Below, in pieces: positions 19,698-28,986 of a stretch of DNA of 64,000 nucleotides. The notes under the pieces were generated by a model, which was not told where the DNA came from, did not search any database, and saw only the letters and a list, made by a program, of their open reading frames with translations. The position numbers and the translations under genes were made by a program. The first letter of the stretch is position 1. The number at the start of each line of letters is the position of its first letter. This stretch comes from Halosolutus halophilus. GTDB taxonomy: Archaea > Halobacteriota > Halobacteria > Halobacteriales > Natrialbaceae. Location of the stretch: positions 3,162,001 to 3,226,000 of the forward strand of contig NZ_CP094974.1 of NCBI RefSeq assembly GCF_022869805.1. Direction: 5' to 3'.

Positions 19698-20585
19698 TCA
19701 CTCAGGAGGGGCGCGCTCGAGGGGCAGTACGAGTCCCTTCAGGCCACCGCCGGCCTTCTTCGTCTCCCTGATCGACAACTCCGTCACCTCGATCCCGCGG
19801 TCGCGAAGCGCCGATCGGACGGTCTGGTTCCCCGCCGGCAGCAAAACCGACCCGGGCTCGACGACGACGGTGCTCGTGGCCCGGTTTCGCTGTTCGCGCA
19901 TCGGAACCGGGATGGCGTCGATGCCGCGATCCGCGAGCAGTTCGAGGAACTCGTCCGGAACTGCCTCCGGGTACACGAGCGCGAGTTCGGACGTGACCAT
20001 CGAGAACACGAGCGCCAGGTGGGTTTGACCGGTGCTGTCGGTGCTGCCGAAGATCGGTACCTCGACGACGTCGATGTCGTAGGTCTCGAGCAGCGTTCGA
20101 ACCTGTCGAATACCTTCGGCGTTGGTCGTCTGAGAGCGCCCGATCGCGATGGTCTCCTCGTCCACCCAGACGACGTTGCCGACCTCGAAGCTCCCGGGAC
20201 CGTGCACCGAATGGTAGATCGGGGAGCCGAGTTCGACGCATCGTTCGGTGACGTGGCATTCTTCACCGCGTCGCGTTTCCTCGACCATCTTGCCGATGCA
20301 CATCCCGCCCTCGACGGCAAAACCGACGTCGCGAACGAAAAGCGACTCCGCGAACTGCTCCGGGACGTCGCCCAGGTAGTGGACCGTAACGCCGTTGTCC
20401 TCGAGTTCGTCGACGAGGGCCCCGTGTTCCTCGGCGACTTTCTTCTGGCGCGGGAGGCCGTCCCAGTTCCACGCGTCGGGGTCGACGACCGTGTTGAACT
20501 CGGATCCCGGTTCGTGGACGAGTACCCGCTCCAGGCGACCGACTTCCGAGCTCACGGAAGGTGAGAGTTCCCACATCGTACTCAT
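19698..20585 (-). CDS. Amidinotransferase/DDAH-fold protein lacking catalytic residues
   Basis: A 295-residue beta/alpha-propeller (pentein) protein of the arginine deiminase/dimethylarginine hydrolase superfamily. Fold landmarks are present: FVRDVGFAV (like FTRD), TIAIGRSQTTNAEGIRQV and the C-terminal GGG. The catalytic positions have changed. EGGD reads EVGN, the HLDxVF motif reads HLALVF, and the C-terminal GGGxxC reads GGGLKG, so the nucleophilic Cys is Gly (codon GGA). It may therefore bind a guanidino compound without hydrolysing it, or use another chemistry. Its ATG overlaps the stop of the Lrp-type regulator by 4 nt, so the two are translated as a pair. Confidence 0.75.
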   Translation of the reverse strand: MSTMWELSPSVSSEVGRLERVLVHEPGSEFNTVVDPDAWNWDGLPRQKKVAEEHGALVDELEDNGVTVHYLGDVPEQFAESLFVRDVGFAVEGGMCIGKMVEETRRGEECHVTERCVELGSPIYHSVHGPGSFEVGNVVWVDEETIAIGRSQTTNAEGIRQVRTLLETYDIDVVEVPIFGSTDSTGQTHLALVFSMVTSELALVYPEAVPDEFLELLADRGIDAIPVPMREQRNRATSTVVVEPGSVLLPAGNQTVRSALRDRGIEVTELSIRETKKAGGGLKGLVLPLERAPPE

Positions 20586-21040
20586 CGATCGGTGTCGAGG
20601 TTGAGTGCCTGTTCTTCCTTGACGTTCCGGAGCGCGACGTCGGTCGAGGTTTCGCGGACGCCCTCGTAGGAGCCGATTTGACGGAGCAACTCGGTGAGTT
20701 CGCTGCGCTCGCGGACTCGGACCTTCAGCTGGAGGTCGGCGTCGCCGGTGATCTCGTGGATCTCCTGGACGTCGGGTTCCTCGACGAGTCGCTCCGCGAC
20801 TTCCGAGAACCGGCCCGGTTCGGTGCTGATACGAACGAACGCGACCTGGTTGATCTCGAGCAGTTCCGGGTCGAGTACGGCTCGGTACTCCCGGATGTAT
20901 CCTTCCGACTCCAGGCGATTCGCACGTTCGTGAATCGTCGCCGAGCCCATATCGAGTCGACGCGCGATCTCCGACAGAGCCGTTCGTCCGTCGGCCTGAA
21001 GAATCTTCAGAATCTTCCTGTCAACTTCGTCGAGCTCCAT
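20582..21040 (-). CDS. Lrp/AsnC-family transcription regulator
   Basis: A 152-residue Lrp/AsnC regulator: N-terminal winged HTH (LDEVDRKILKILQADGRTAL, then SEIARRLDMGSATIHERANRL) and C-terminal RAM ligand-binding domain (residues about 65-145). Start at ATG 21040, where the conserved HTH begins. Such proteins bind amino acids and control transport and catabolism genes. It is divergent from the transporter genes at 21230 and co-translated with the pentein-fold gene, so it is the natural candidate regulator for both arms of this locus. Confidence 0.88.
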   Translation of the reverse strand: MELDEVDRKILKILQADGRTALSEIARRLDMGSATIHERANRLESEGYIREYRAVLDPELLEINQVAFVRISTEPGRFSEVAERLVEEPDVQEIHEITGDADLQLKVRVRERSELTELLRQIGSYEGVRETSTDVALRNVKEEQALNLDTDR

Positions 21041-21229
21041 ACCGATTCCTTTCGGCTCTCGTGTCCTATGTGTTTTCATCGGTTTACATTTCGGTTGTTA
21101 CTCGTCGTTCTCGGAGCTACAGTATAACGTTTGTCAAAAATACCACTGAAGGGGAAGATTATCGGTGTAATTGGACCACTGTCAAAACTTATTTGGTGCT
21201 TGGAGGGGCAATGGTCGAGAAGGACACCC
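21041..21229. promoter_or_regulatory. Divergent promoter region between the Lrp gene and the transporter operon
   Basis: This 189-nt AT-rich gap separates the two divergent arms. It holds two direct copies of TGTCAAAA (near 21132 and 21180), a TTATTTGG box at 21190-21197 ahead of the permease gene, and a GGAGGGG tract at about 21202. These are candidate elements for Lrp binding and rightward transcription. I see no gene in it. Confidence 0.4.
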
Positions 21230-22249
21230 ATGGGAGCCGAGCACAGTATCGAGAGCGGAGAACCGTCGTCGGTTCGTCGAGCGGTCCGGGCTGTCCGCCG
21301 GAATCGATGGACCGGACTAGTCGTGAACGTCACACCGAGCCTGTTCTGGTTGACGGTGTTTTTCCTGATCCCGCTGGGAGTGATGTTCTATTACAGCTTC
21401 GGCGAGCGTGGCGCGTTCGGGGAGGTGCTGCTGGGCGCGGAACACCTCGGACTCCAGCAGTACAGGCTCTTCGTCGTGCCATCGGACGCGTCGGTTCTGC
21501 AGGCGATCTGGTGGACGATCGCCTGGATCGTCGACGGACTGGTTCCGATCGAACTCGGACTCGCCGCCGGCGAACCGACCCCGTACGTCCAGCTAACGAT
21601 AAAGAGCATCGCGTACGGACTCCTCTCGACCGCCGTCTCGCTCGCCATCGGGTATCCGACGGCGTACTACATCGGTCACGTCGCGCCGTCTCGCTACCAG
21701 AGCGTGCTCCTCGTGCTCGTCATCCTGCCGTTCTGGGCCTCGTATCTCGTTCGCGTGTACGCGATCCAGATCCTGCTGGCGCGAAACAGCATCCTGACGA
21801 ACGCCCTCGGAATTCTGCCGTTTTACGAGACGGGACAGTCGTTGATGAACACGCAGTTTGCGGTGATCGTCGGGTTGACCTACATCTGGATTCCGTTCAT
21901 GATCTTGCCGGTCTACGCCAGCATCGAGCAGATCGATTTCACCCTCCAGGAAGCGGCGATGGACCTCGGTGCCGATCGGTTCGAGGCGTTTCGCAGAGTG
22001 ATTTTCCCGCTCTCGATGCCCGGCGTAATCGCCGGGAGCATTCTCGTGTTCATACCGACGACCGGTGCGTACGTCATTCCGGAACTGCTCGGCGGGACAC
22101 GGAGCCAGATGATCGGGAACTTCATCGCGAACCAGTTCGGTTCGGCCGGGAACTGGCCGCTCGGGGCCGCCGCGTCGTTCGTCCTCATGGGGGTCATGCT
22201 CGCCGCGATCGGGATCTACCAGCGCTACGGGGACGGTGATCTGGCGTGA
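21230..22249 (+). CDS. ABC transporter permease, PotB type
   Basis: A 339-residue membrane permease of the spermidine/putrescine (PotB) class. A first membrane segment is near residue 35-60, and several follow. The EAA loop that contacts the ATPase reads EAAMDLGADRFEAFRRVIFP. The frame is open from 21131, but ATG 21230 gives the normal short cytoplasmic N-terminus. It overlaps potC by 4 nt. With the following permease, binding protein and ATPase it forms a complete importer. Polyamines are the family's usual cargo, but related systems carry other amines and amino acids. Confidence 0.85.
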   Translation: MGAEHSIESGEPSSVRRAVRAVRRNRWTGLVVNVTPSLFWLTVFFLIPLGVMFYYSFGERGAFGEVLLGAEHLGLQQYRLFVVPSDASVLQAIWWTIAWIVDGLVPIELGLAAGEPTPYVQLTIKSIAYGLLSTAVSLAIGYPTAYYIGHVAPSRYQSVLLVLVILPFWASYLVRVYAIQILLARNSILTNALGILPFYETGQSLMNTQFAVIVGLTYIWIPFMILPVYASIEQIDFTLQEAAMDLGADRFEAFRRVIFPLSMPGVIAGSILVFIPTTGAYVIPELLGGTRSQMIGNFIANQFGSAGNWPLGAAASFVLMGVMLAAIGIYQRYGDGDLA

Positions 22250-23100
22250 GCCTCGCCGACGGCCCGTCGTTCTCGAAACGGGTGCGCCGGGTGCGGTCTC
22301 GTCTCTTCGAATACGCGTCCGTCGCCCTCGCCTTTCAGGCGCTGCTCGTCTATCTGTTCCTGTACGTTCCGATCGTCGTCGTCATCGCGCTCTCGTTCAA
22401 CGACTCCCGACACGCCGTCGTCTGGCAGGGGTTCACGACGGAGTGGTACGAAGCCCTGCTCGCCGGCGAGACCGTCGCTCGGATCAATCCAGACGCCGCG
22501 TTTCAGTCGCTGCTGTACTCGCTCGAGATTGCCGTCGTGACAGTGCTTGTGAGCGCCGTCTTCGGTACGATGCTCGCGTTCGCACTGGACCGATACGACT
22601 TCCCCGGAAAGGGGCTGTTCATCGGCCTCGTCTACATGCCGATCATCATCCCGAGCATCGTGATGGGGATCTCGCTGCTGTTGTTCTTCAATATCGTCGG
22701 CATGAGCCTGGGGATTCAGACGGCGATGATCGCGCACATCGCCTTCGGGATCAGTTTCGTCGCCGTCGTCGTCGCCGCCAGGCTCCAGTCGTTCGATCGG
22801 ACGCTGGAGGAGGCAGCGATGGACCTCGGCGCGAACGAACTGGAGACGTTCCGGTACGTGACGTTCCCGGTGATCAAACCGGGCGTGGTCGCCGGTTCGC
22901 TGCTCGCGTTCGCGATGAGCTTCGACGACTTCGTCGTCACGTTCTTCGTCATCGGCCGGGAGAACACGCTTCCGATCTTCTTCTTCTCGATGGTCAGGCA
23001 GGGAATCTCGCCGGGAGTGAACGTCATCGCGTCGCTCATTCTCATCGCGACGCTACTCCTCGTCGGACTCGCACAGTGGATCGAAGGGCCAGTCTGGTAA
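22246..23100 (+). CDS. ABC transporter permease, PotC type
   Basis: A 284-residue second permease of the same importer, starting with GTG inside the potB stop (GTGA overlap). Six hydrophobic segments are visible, with the EAA loop EAAMDLGANELETFRYVTFP. The strong likeness of its EAA loop to that of the upstream permease fits a heterodimeric membrane channel. Its stop is 85 nt before the binding-protein gene. That gap holds a TTATCCATAAACC stretch (about 23129-23141), which may be a further promoter for the binding protein. Confidence 0.85.
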   Translation: MSLADGPSFSKRVRRVRSRLFEYASVALAFQALLVYLFLYVPIVVVIALSFNDSRHAVVWQGFTTEWYEALLAGETVARINPDAAFQSLLYSLEIAVVTVLVSAVFGTMLAFALDRYDFPGKGLFIGLVYMPIIIPSIVMGISLLLFFNIVGMSLGIQTAMIAHIAFGISFVAVVVAARLQSFDRTLEEAAMDLGANELETFRYVTFPVIKPGVVAGSLLAFAMSFDDFVVTFFVIGRENTLPIFFFSMVRQGISPGVNVIASLILIATLLLVGLAQWIEGPVW

Positions 23101-23185
23101 CATAAATAGTTCCTCTGGCCCGGCATTTATCCATAAACCTTATCACTGTGAGATACATTTGACGAAAAGAATAAGGTTGGTTGTG

Positions 23186-24325
23186 ATGGACACGCACGAC
23201 ATACACCAGGACAGACGAACCGTTCTCAAGTCGACCGGCGCACTCGCGACGATCGGAGTCACCGGGTTCGCCGGTTGTCTCGGTGACGAGGACAACGATA
23301 CCGGCAGTGCGGACATCGACACCGACGACCTCGAAGATAGCCTCAACATCTTCCAGTGGGGAGATTACTGGCCGGACGGCTTCGTCCAGTCGTTCGAGGA
23401 GGAACACGACGTCGCCGTCAGCGTCTCGAATTTCGCGTCGAACGAGGAGATGTTCAACAGTCTGCAGGCGGGTGGGACCGATCAGTACGACCTCATCTTC
23501 CCGAGTGACTACATGGTCAACGTCCTCCAGGAGCAGGACATGATCCAGCCGCTCGACCTCGACGAACTCTCCAACTTCGGGAACCTTTCCGAAATGTTCC
23601 AGGAAGCGCCGTACGATCCCGGCGACGATCGATACTCCGCCCCGTACCAGTGGGGAACCTCCGGGATCGGATGGAACGAGAACATGATCGGCGAGGTCGA
23701 GATCGACTCCTGGGACGCGCTCTGGAACGACGAGTGGGCGGGCCAGATCACGATGCTCAACGACATGCGCGAGACGATGGGCGCCGCGCTCAAACGGCTC
23801 GGATACTCGTTGAACACCACCGACGAGGACGAGATCGAGGAGGCCAAAGAGACGCTCATCCAGCAGAAAGACCTCCTTCGGGCGTACGACTCGACCAACG
23901 TCCAGACGAACCTCATCAACAAGCAGAACAGTCCCCTTCACGGCTGGTCAGGGGACATCTTCGTGGCTCTCTGGGAGACGTACGACGAGGACGAGGGCTA
24001 CTCCCCGGTCAATTACACCATCCCAACCGAAGGCGGCGTCGTCTGGGTCGACACGGCTGCCGTGACCGCGAAGGCGCGTCACCCGAACGCCGCACACGCG
24101 TTCATCGACTACTTCCTCGACGCCGAAAACGCCGCCGAGGTCACGAACTACACGTACTACGGCAGCCCGAACGCAGCCGCAGAGGAGTACATCTACGACG
24201 AGATCCTCGAGAACGAATCGATCTACCCGGACGACGAGACGCTGGAAAACCTCGAGTTCATCGAGAACATCGGACAGGCGACGCAAACGTACGATCAGGC
24301 CTGGACGGAGATCCAGAACGCGTGA
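23186..24325 (+). CDS. Extracellular solute-binding lipoprotein, PotD type
   Basis: A 379-residue substrate-binding protein. A Tat/lipoprotein signal opens it: DRRTVLKSTGALATIG followed by the lipobox FAGC at about residue 31, then a D/T-rich linker. The mature domain starts with LNIFQWGDYW, the signature of polyamine-binding PotD/PotF proteins, and has FPSDYMVN and TVEGGVVWVD-like segments. It should be anchored outside the cell and deliver the ligand to the two permeases. I start it at ATG 23186, so that the twin Arg lies near the N-terminus. A polyamine or a related cationic amine is the likely ligand. Confidence 0.85.
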   Translation: MDTHDIHQDRRTVLKSTGALATIGVTGFAGCLGDEDNDTGSADIDTDDLEDSLNIFQWGDYWPDGFVQSFEEEHDVAVSVSNFASNEEMFNSLQAGGTDQYDLIFPSDYMVNVLQEQDMIQPLDLDELSNFGNLSEMFQEAPYDPGDDRYSAPYQWGTSGIGWNENMIGEVEIDSWDALWNDEWAGQITMLNDMRETMGAALKRLGYSLNTTDEDEIEEAKETLIQQKDLLRAYDSTNVQTNLINKQNSPLHGWSGDIFVALWETYDEDEGYSPVNYTIPTEGGVVWVDTAAVTAKARHPNAAHAFIDYFLDAENAAEVTNYTYYGSPNAAAEEYIYDEILENESIYPDDETLENLEFIENIGQATQTYDQAWTEIQNA

Positions 24326-24329
24326 ACGA

Positions 24330-25487
24330 ATGACTCAGTACGACGTTCAACTGTCGGACATCACGAAGCGGTTCGGGGACGTGATCGCCGTCGACGACCT
24401 CTCGCTGGACATCGAACGGGGGGAGTTTCTCACGCTGCTCGGTCCGAGCGGCTGCGGCAAGACGACGACGTTACGCTGTATCGCGGGGTTCGAGACGCCG
24501 ACGGAGGGTAACGTGTCCATCCGCGACGAGCGCGTCAACAGTGTGCCGCCGTTCGAACGCGACACGAGCATGGTCTTCCAGTCGTACGCGCTATTCCCGC
24601 ACATGACAGTCGGCGAAAACGTCGCGTTCGGCCTCGAGAGACAGGGAATCCCGGAGTCCCACGCTACCGATGGCGGAACGGTTACCCGGTCCGGCGGGCT
24701 GCGCGAGTCCCTCGGGGGGCTGATCGGCCGCCACGGTCGCGAGGAAATCGACGCGCGCGTGTCGAAGGTCCTCGAACTCGTCGAGATGCCGGGCTACGAA
24801 GACAGATCGATCGGCGAACTCTCGGGCGGGCAACAACAGCGAGTCGCACTCGCCAGGGCGATCGTGACCGAACCGGCCGTGCTGTTGCTCGACGAACCGC
24901 TCGGTGCCCTCGACCTCAAACTGCGGAAGAACATGCAAGTGGAACTCAAGAACCTCCAGGAGGAACTCGGGGTCACGTTCGTCTACGTCACCCACGACCA
25001 GGAGGAGGCGTTGACGATGAGCGACAAGATCGCGGTGATGAACGAGGGCCGGATCGAGCAACTGGGCACCGCGACCGAGATCTACGAACAGCCCGAGACG
25101 GAGTTCGTCGCGGACTTCATCGGGGAGACGAATCTCGTTCGCGGGAGCTACCGAGAGACCGACGCCGGCGCGGTGATCGCGGCCGACGGTCTCGAGTTCG
25201 CCGTCTCACCGGACGCCGAGGCCGCCGACACGAACGACGCATCGTTCGCGATCCGGCCGGAAAAGCTCCGACTCGGTGCTGACGCCCGTGGGCAGGACAA
25301 CGAGTTCGAGGGCGAGGTGATCGACGAAATCTACAAGGGGAACCTCGGAAAGTTCGTCGTCCGCCTCGAGAACGGCCAGCAGCTCACGGTCGACATGCAG
25401 ATCCGCGATCAGGGCGTCTATCGATCGACCGGGGAGACAGTTCGCGTCGGCTGGTCCCGGGAGAACGCGGTCGTGCTCACAGAGTAG
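24330..25487 (+). CDS. ABC transporter ATP-binding protein, PotA type
   Basis: A 385-residue ATPase of the importer. Walker A GPSGCGKTT is at residues 38-46, Q-loop VFQSYALFP near 82-90, signature LSGGQQQRVA at 164-173, Walker B LLLDEP at 185-190, and a C-terminal TOBE domain follows from about 280. Unusual for PotA is an insert of roughly 28 residues (about 110-138, Gly-rich) between the Q-loop and the signature helix. It starts 4 nt after the binding-protein stop, completing the cassette in the order permease, permease, binding protein, ATPase. Confidence 0.88.
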   Translation: MTQYDVQLSDITKRFGDVIAVDDLSLDIERGEFLTLLGPSGCGKTTTLRCIAGFETPTEGNVSIRDERVNSVPPFERDTSMVFQSYALFPHMTVGENVAFGLERQGIPESHATDGGTVTRSGGLRESLGGLIGRHGREEIDARVSKVLELVEMPGYEDRSIGELSGGQQQRVALARAIVTEPAVLLLDEPLGALDLKLRKNMQVELKNLQEELGVTFVYVTHDQEEALTMSDKIAVMNEGRIEQLGTATEIYEQPETEFVADFIGETNLVRGSYRETDAGAVIAADGLEFAVSPDAEAADTNDASFAIRPEKLRLGADARGQDNEFEGEVIDEIYKGNLGKFVVRLENGQQLTVDMQIRDQGVYRSTGETVRVGWSRENAVVLTE

Positions 25488-25607
25488 GCGACGCGATCGG
25501 GAAGTCGGCTCCTGGACCGGTGGCCGAAGATATTTTATCTTTATCGGGGAACGCCCGATCGATTTTCGGATAAGTATTTGTTCGTGGAGGCCAACGTTTG
25601 AGACGGC

Positions 25608-27446
25608 ATGTCAGGGAGCGCCGATCAGGCGACCGAGGAACAGGACCTGCGATACCTTCTCCGGGTGAACCTCACCGAGCGAACCGTCGAAACCGAGACC
25701 GTCCCGGAATCGTACCGCGACCGATTCATCTCCGGGAAGGGACTGGGAGCGGCGTTGCTCCTGGACGAACTCGAGCCCGGAACGGACCCGTTGAGCCCCG
25801 ACAACCGGCTGTGTTTCATGCTCGGACCGCTGACCGGTTTCGCGCCGGGGACCTCCAGGTACGCCGTGGTGACGAAGTCGCCGCTGACGGGCGCGTTCGT
25901 GGACTCCTACTCCGGCGGGCACTTCCCGACGATGCTGCGGTGGGCCCTGCCGGACTACCTCGGCATCGTCTTCGAGGGGCAGGCCGACGAACCCGTCACG
26001 CTCCGCGTCACAGACGACGGGGTGACCATCGAGGACGCCACCGATCTGTGGGGACTCGATACGAAGGAGACCGCCGAACGCTTCGACGGGAAGCGAACGA
26101 AGACGGCCGCGATCGGACCGGCCGGTGAGAACCTGGTTCGGTACGCGACGATTTCGAGTGATGAAGCCACCCACCACGCCGGGCGCGGCGGCGTCGGTGC
26201 AGTCATGGGAAGCAAGAACCTGAAGGCGGTCGTCGCCACCGCGGGCGGACCGCCCGAGGCGCCGGACGTCCGCGACCTGCGAGTCGAGCACACACAGCGA
26301 CTCGGCACCAGCGAGGAGGTGAGCTGGGCGCGAAACGGAGGCACGCAACTCGTCGTCGACTGGACCCAGGAGATCGGTGCGCTTCCGACGCACAACTGGA
26401 CGCGCGGCCGGATCGAGGACGGCGACGACCTCAACATCGAGGCGTTCTCGTCGGGCCACGTCGACACCGACTCCTGTTACAGCTGCCCGGTCGCCTGCGG
26501 CCACGTCACCGACTTTTCGGAGTCGGACGTCGACGGCGCGTTCGAGGACGCGGACGTCGACTGGGGACCCGAGTACGAGACGATCGGCCTGATGGGCGCG
26601 AACGCCGACATTACCGACGTCACCGCCGTGACCGAACTCGCGAGCCGCGCGGATACGCTCGGAATGGACACGATCTCGCTGGGGAACGTCCTCTCGTGGG
26701 TGATGGAGTGCGTCGACGCGGGACTCCTCGAGTACGACATCGACTGGGGCGACGCGGCGGCGGCCGCCCGCCTGATCGAGGAGGTCGCCCACCGCGAGGG
26801 AATCGGCGACGCGCTCGCCGAGGGGACCGCCGTCGCCGCAGAACGGCTCTGCGACGGCGATCCGCGTGCCCGGGAGGCCGCCGTCGAGGTCAAGGGCATG
26901 GAACTCCCGGCGTACGAACCGCGAGCGTCGTTCGGCATGGCGCTCGCGTACGCGACCTCCGACCGCGGCGCGTGTCACCAGCGCGCCTGGCCGATCGGGT
27001 CCGACGCGATGGGCGGCGAGCGAGATCCGTACGACACCGAGGGTCACGCCACGGTCGTCGTCGAAGAGCAAGACGAACGCGCGCTCACGTACAGTATGGT
27101 GACCTGTGACTTCACCGCCTACAACTACGATCGAGTCGCCGAGTGGCTGAACGCGCTCGGCTACGACGTCGACGCAGGCGAGCTAGAGACCGTCGGCGAA
27201 CGGGCCTGGAACCTCGCCAGGCTGTTCAACGTCCGAGAAGGGTTCGACCGATCGGACGACGAGCTACCCGAGCGGATGAAACGGCCGTTAGAACGGGGCG
27301 GTCCGGCCGACGGCAATCAAATCACCGACGATACGTTCGAGACGATGCTGACCGAGTACTACGAACTGCGGGGATGGACGAGCGACGGCGAACCGACGCC
27401 GGAGACGCTCGAACGGCTCGACCTCGCGGAGTTCGCGTCGGCCTGA
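25608..27446 (+). CDS. Aldehyde:ferredoxin oxidoreductase family (tungsten/molybdopterin) enzyme
   Basis: A 612-residue AOR-family enzyme, which oxidises aldehydes to acids with ferredoxin as acceptor and a tungstopterin cofactor. The N-terminal AOR fold has SGKGLGAALLLDEL and GPLTGFAPGTSRYAVVTKSP. The 4Fe-4S ligands appear as CYSCPVAC (C-x2-C-x3-C) near residue 290, with the distal Cys in VTCDFTAYNYD. It follows the transporter ATPase by 120 nt, with an AT-rich stretch (TATTTTATCTTTATC at about 25530) that probably holds its own promoter. It would oxidise an aldehyde formed by the aminotransferases or oxidase of this locus. Confidence 0.88.
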   Translation: MSGSADQATEEQDLRYLLRVNLTERTVETETVPESYRDRFISGKGLGAALLLDELEPGTDPLSPDNRLCFMLGPLTGFAPGTSRYAVVTKSPLTGAFVDSYSGGHFPTMLRWALPDYLGIVFEGQADEPVTLRVTDDGVTIEDATDLWGLDTKETAERFDGKRTKTAAIGPAGENLVRYATISSDEATHHAGRGGVGAVMGSKNLKAVVATAGGPPEAPDVRDLRVEHTQRLGTSEEVSWARNGGTQLVVDWTQEIGALPTHNWTRGRIEDGDDLNIEAFSSGHVDTDSCYSCPVACGHVTDFSESDVDGAFEDADVDWGPEYETIGLMGANADITDVTAVTELASRADTLGMDTISLGNVLSWVMECVDAGLLEYDIDWGDAAAAARLIEEVAHREGIGDALAEGTAVAAERLCDGDPRAREAAVEVKGMELPAYEPRASFGMALAYATSDRGACHQRAWPIGSDAMGGERDPYDTEGHATVVVEEQDERALTYSMVTCDFTAYNYDRVAEWLNALGYDVDAGELETVGERAWNLARLFNVREGFDRSDDELPERMKRPLERGGPADGNQITDDTFETMLTEYYELRGWTSDGEPTPETLERLDLAEFASA

Positions 27447-27560
27447 GTGGGCCGAAGAATGATGTATGAATAACGTATAGTTCCGATTGTTTTCCGATCT
27501 ATCGGCAGATATTCAGAAAAACTTTTCCAGCCCCATTTCATTTGGTAGGTCGACACACGC

Positions 27561-28985
27561 ATGCGACGGCTATACATCGACGGCGAATGGGTCGACGCGG
27601 AGTCCTCGACGGGCATCGACGTCGAGTCCCCGGTCGACGGAACGGTAATCGACACCGTCCCGGCGGCGTCCGAACGGGACGTCCGCGAGGCGGTCGAAGC
27701 CGCCAGGCGCGCACAGCGGGAACTCGAGGAGATGACCGCCTTCGAGCGTGCGGCGGTGCTCGACGAAGTCACCGACTACTTCGAAGCGCACGAAGACGAG
27801 ATCGCGGAACTCATCACGCTCGAGGAGGGCAAACCGCTTCACGAGTCCTACGAGGAGACCGAATACGTCATTTCCTCGAGCGACGACTACGGCCACGACG
27901 CCATCCGACTGTTCGGCGACGTCGTCCCCTCCGAGCACCGGGGCCGATTCGCCTACACTCAGCGCGAACCGTACGGGCCGTGTGCGGTGATCAGTCCGTG
28001 GAACTTCCCGCTCGAGGTCCCCGGCGGGAGCATCTACTCGGCCATCGCGACGGCCAACCCGGTCGTGTTCAAGCCGGCCGAGGAGACGCCGCTTACGGCC
28101 TACCACATCGCGGAGGCGTTCGCCCAGTCGAGCCTTCCCGACGGCGCGTTCAACCTGATCACCGGCGCGGGCGAGACCGGACAGGCGCTCGTCGACCACC
28201 GAGATATTCGACTGATCGCGTTCACCGGAAGTACCGAGGTCGGCCAGGAGATCGCGAAGACCGCGGCCGATCGAAACGCACAGTGTCTCCTCGAGATGGG
28301 CGGCAAGGACCCGATTCTCGTCCTCGACGACGCCGACGTCGACCACGCCGCGGAGAGCATCGTCGTCGGTTCGAACTGGAACGCCGGCCAGGTCTGCTGT
28401 GGGACCGAACGCGTCGTCGCGACCGACGGCGTCCACGACGAACTGGTCGACGCGATCGTCGAGAAGACCGACGAACTCGTGCTCGGCGATCCCTTCGAGG
28501 AGGGGACGGACGTCGGACCGATGGTCTCGGAACGCATCCAGTCGAAGGCCGTCGAACACGTGGACGACGCGATCGATCAGGGCGCGACGCTGGAGACCGG
28601 CGGCGACACCGACGGCCTGTTCTACGAACCCGCGGTCGTCGATGACGTCACCGAAGAGATGGCGATCGCGCGAGAGGAGACGTTCGGCCCGGTGACGCCG
28701 ATCGTCCGCGCCGAGAGCTACGACGAGGCGATCGACGTCGCCAACCGATCGCGGTACGGACTCCAGGCCGCGATCTTCACCGACTCGCTCGAACGCGCAC
28801 ACGACGCCGCCAACCGACTGAAAGCCGGCGGCGTGTTCGTCAACGAGACGAACAATTACTGGGAACGGTTGCTCCCGTTCGGCGGCTACGGCGAATCGGG
28901 ATCGGGCGGGCGCTACGGCAGCAAGTGGCACCTCGAAGCGATGACGCAAGTGAAAGCGGTCATGCTGAACTACAAGGACTACTGA
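27561..28985 (+). CDS. NAD(P)-dependent aldehyde dehydrogenase
   Basis: A 474-residue ALDH. It has the substrate-pocket Asn of PWNFPLEVP, the coenzyme motif FTGSTEVGQEIA, the general-base Glu in LLEMGGKDP and the nucleophilic Cys in GQVCCGTERV (residue near 280). The family includes succinate-semialdehyde and aminobutyraldehyde dehydrogenases; the substrate here is unknown. It lies 114 nt after the AOR gene and 1 nt before the saccharopine-dehydrogenase-like gene. Two chemically different aldehyde-oxidising enzymes in one cluster suggest two aldehydes in the route. Confidence 0.88.
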   Translation: MRRLYIDGEWVDAESSTGIDVESPVDGTVIDTVPAASERDVREAVEAARRAQRELEEMTAFERAAVLDEVTDYFEAHEDEIAELITLEEGKPLHESYEETEYVISSSDDYGHDAIRLFGDVVPSEHRGRFAYTQREPYGPCAVISPWNFPLEVPGGSIYSAIATANPVVFKPAEETPLTAYHIAEAFAQSSLPDGAFNLITGAGETGQALVDHRDIRLIAFTGSTEVGQEIAKTAADRNAQCLLEMGGKDPILVLDDADVDHAAESIVVGSNWNAGQVCCGTERVVATDGVHDELVDAIVEKTDELVLGDPFEEGTDVGPMVSERIQSKAVEHVDDAIDQGATLETGGDTDGLFYEPAVVDDVTEEMAIAREETFGPVTPIVRAESYDEAIDVANRSRYGLQAAIFTDSLERAHDAANRLKAGGVFVNETNNYWERLLPFGGYGESGSGGRYGSKWHLEAMTQVKAVMLNYKDY

Positions 28986-28986
28986 C

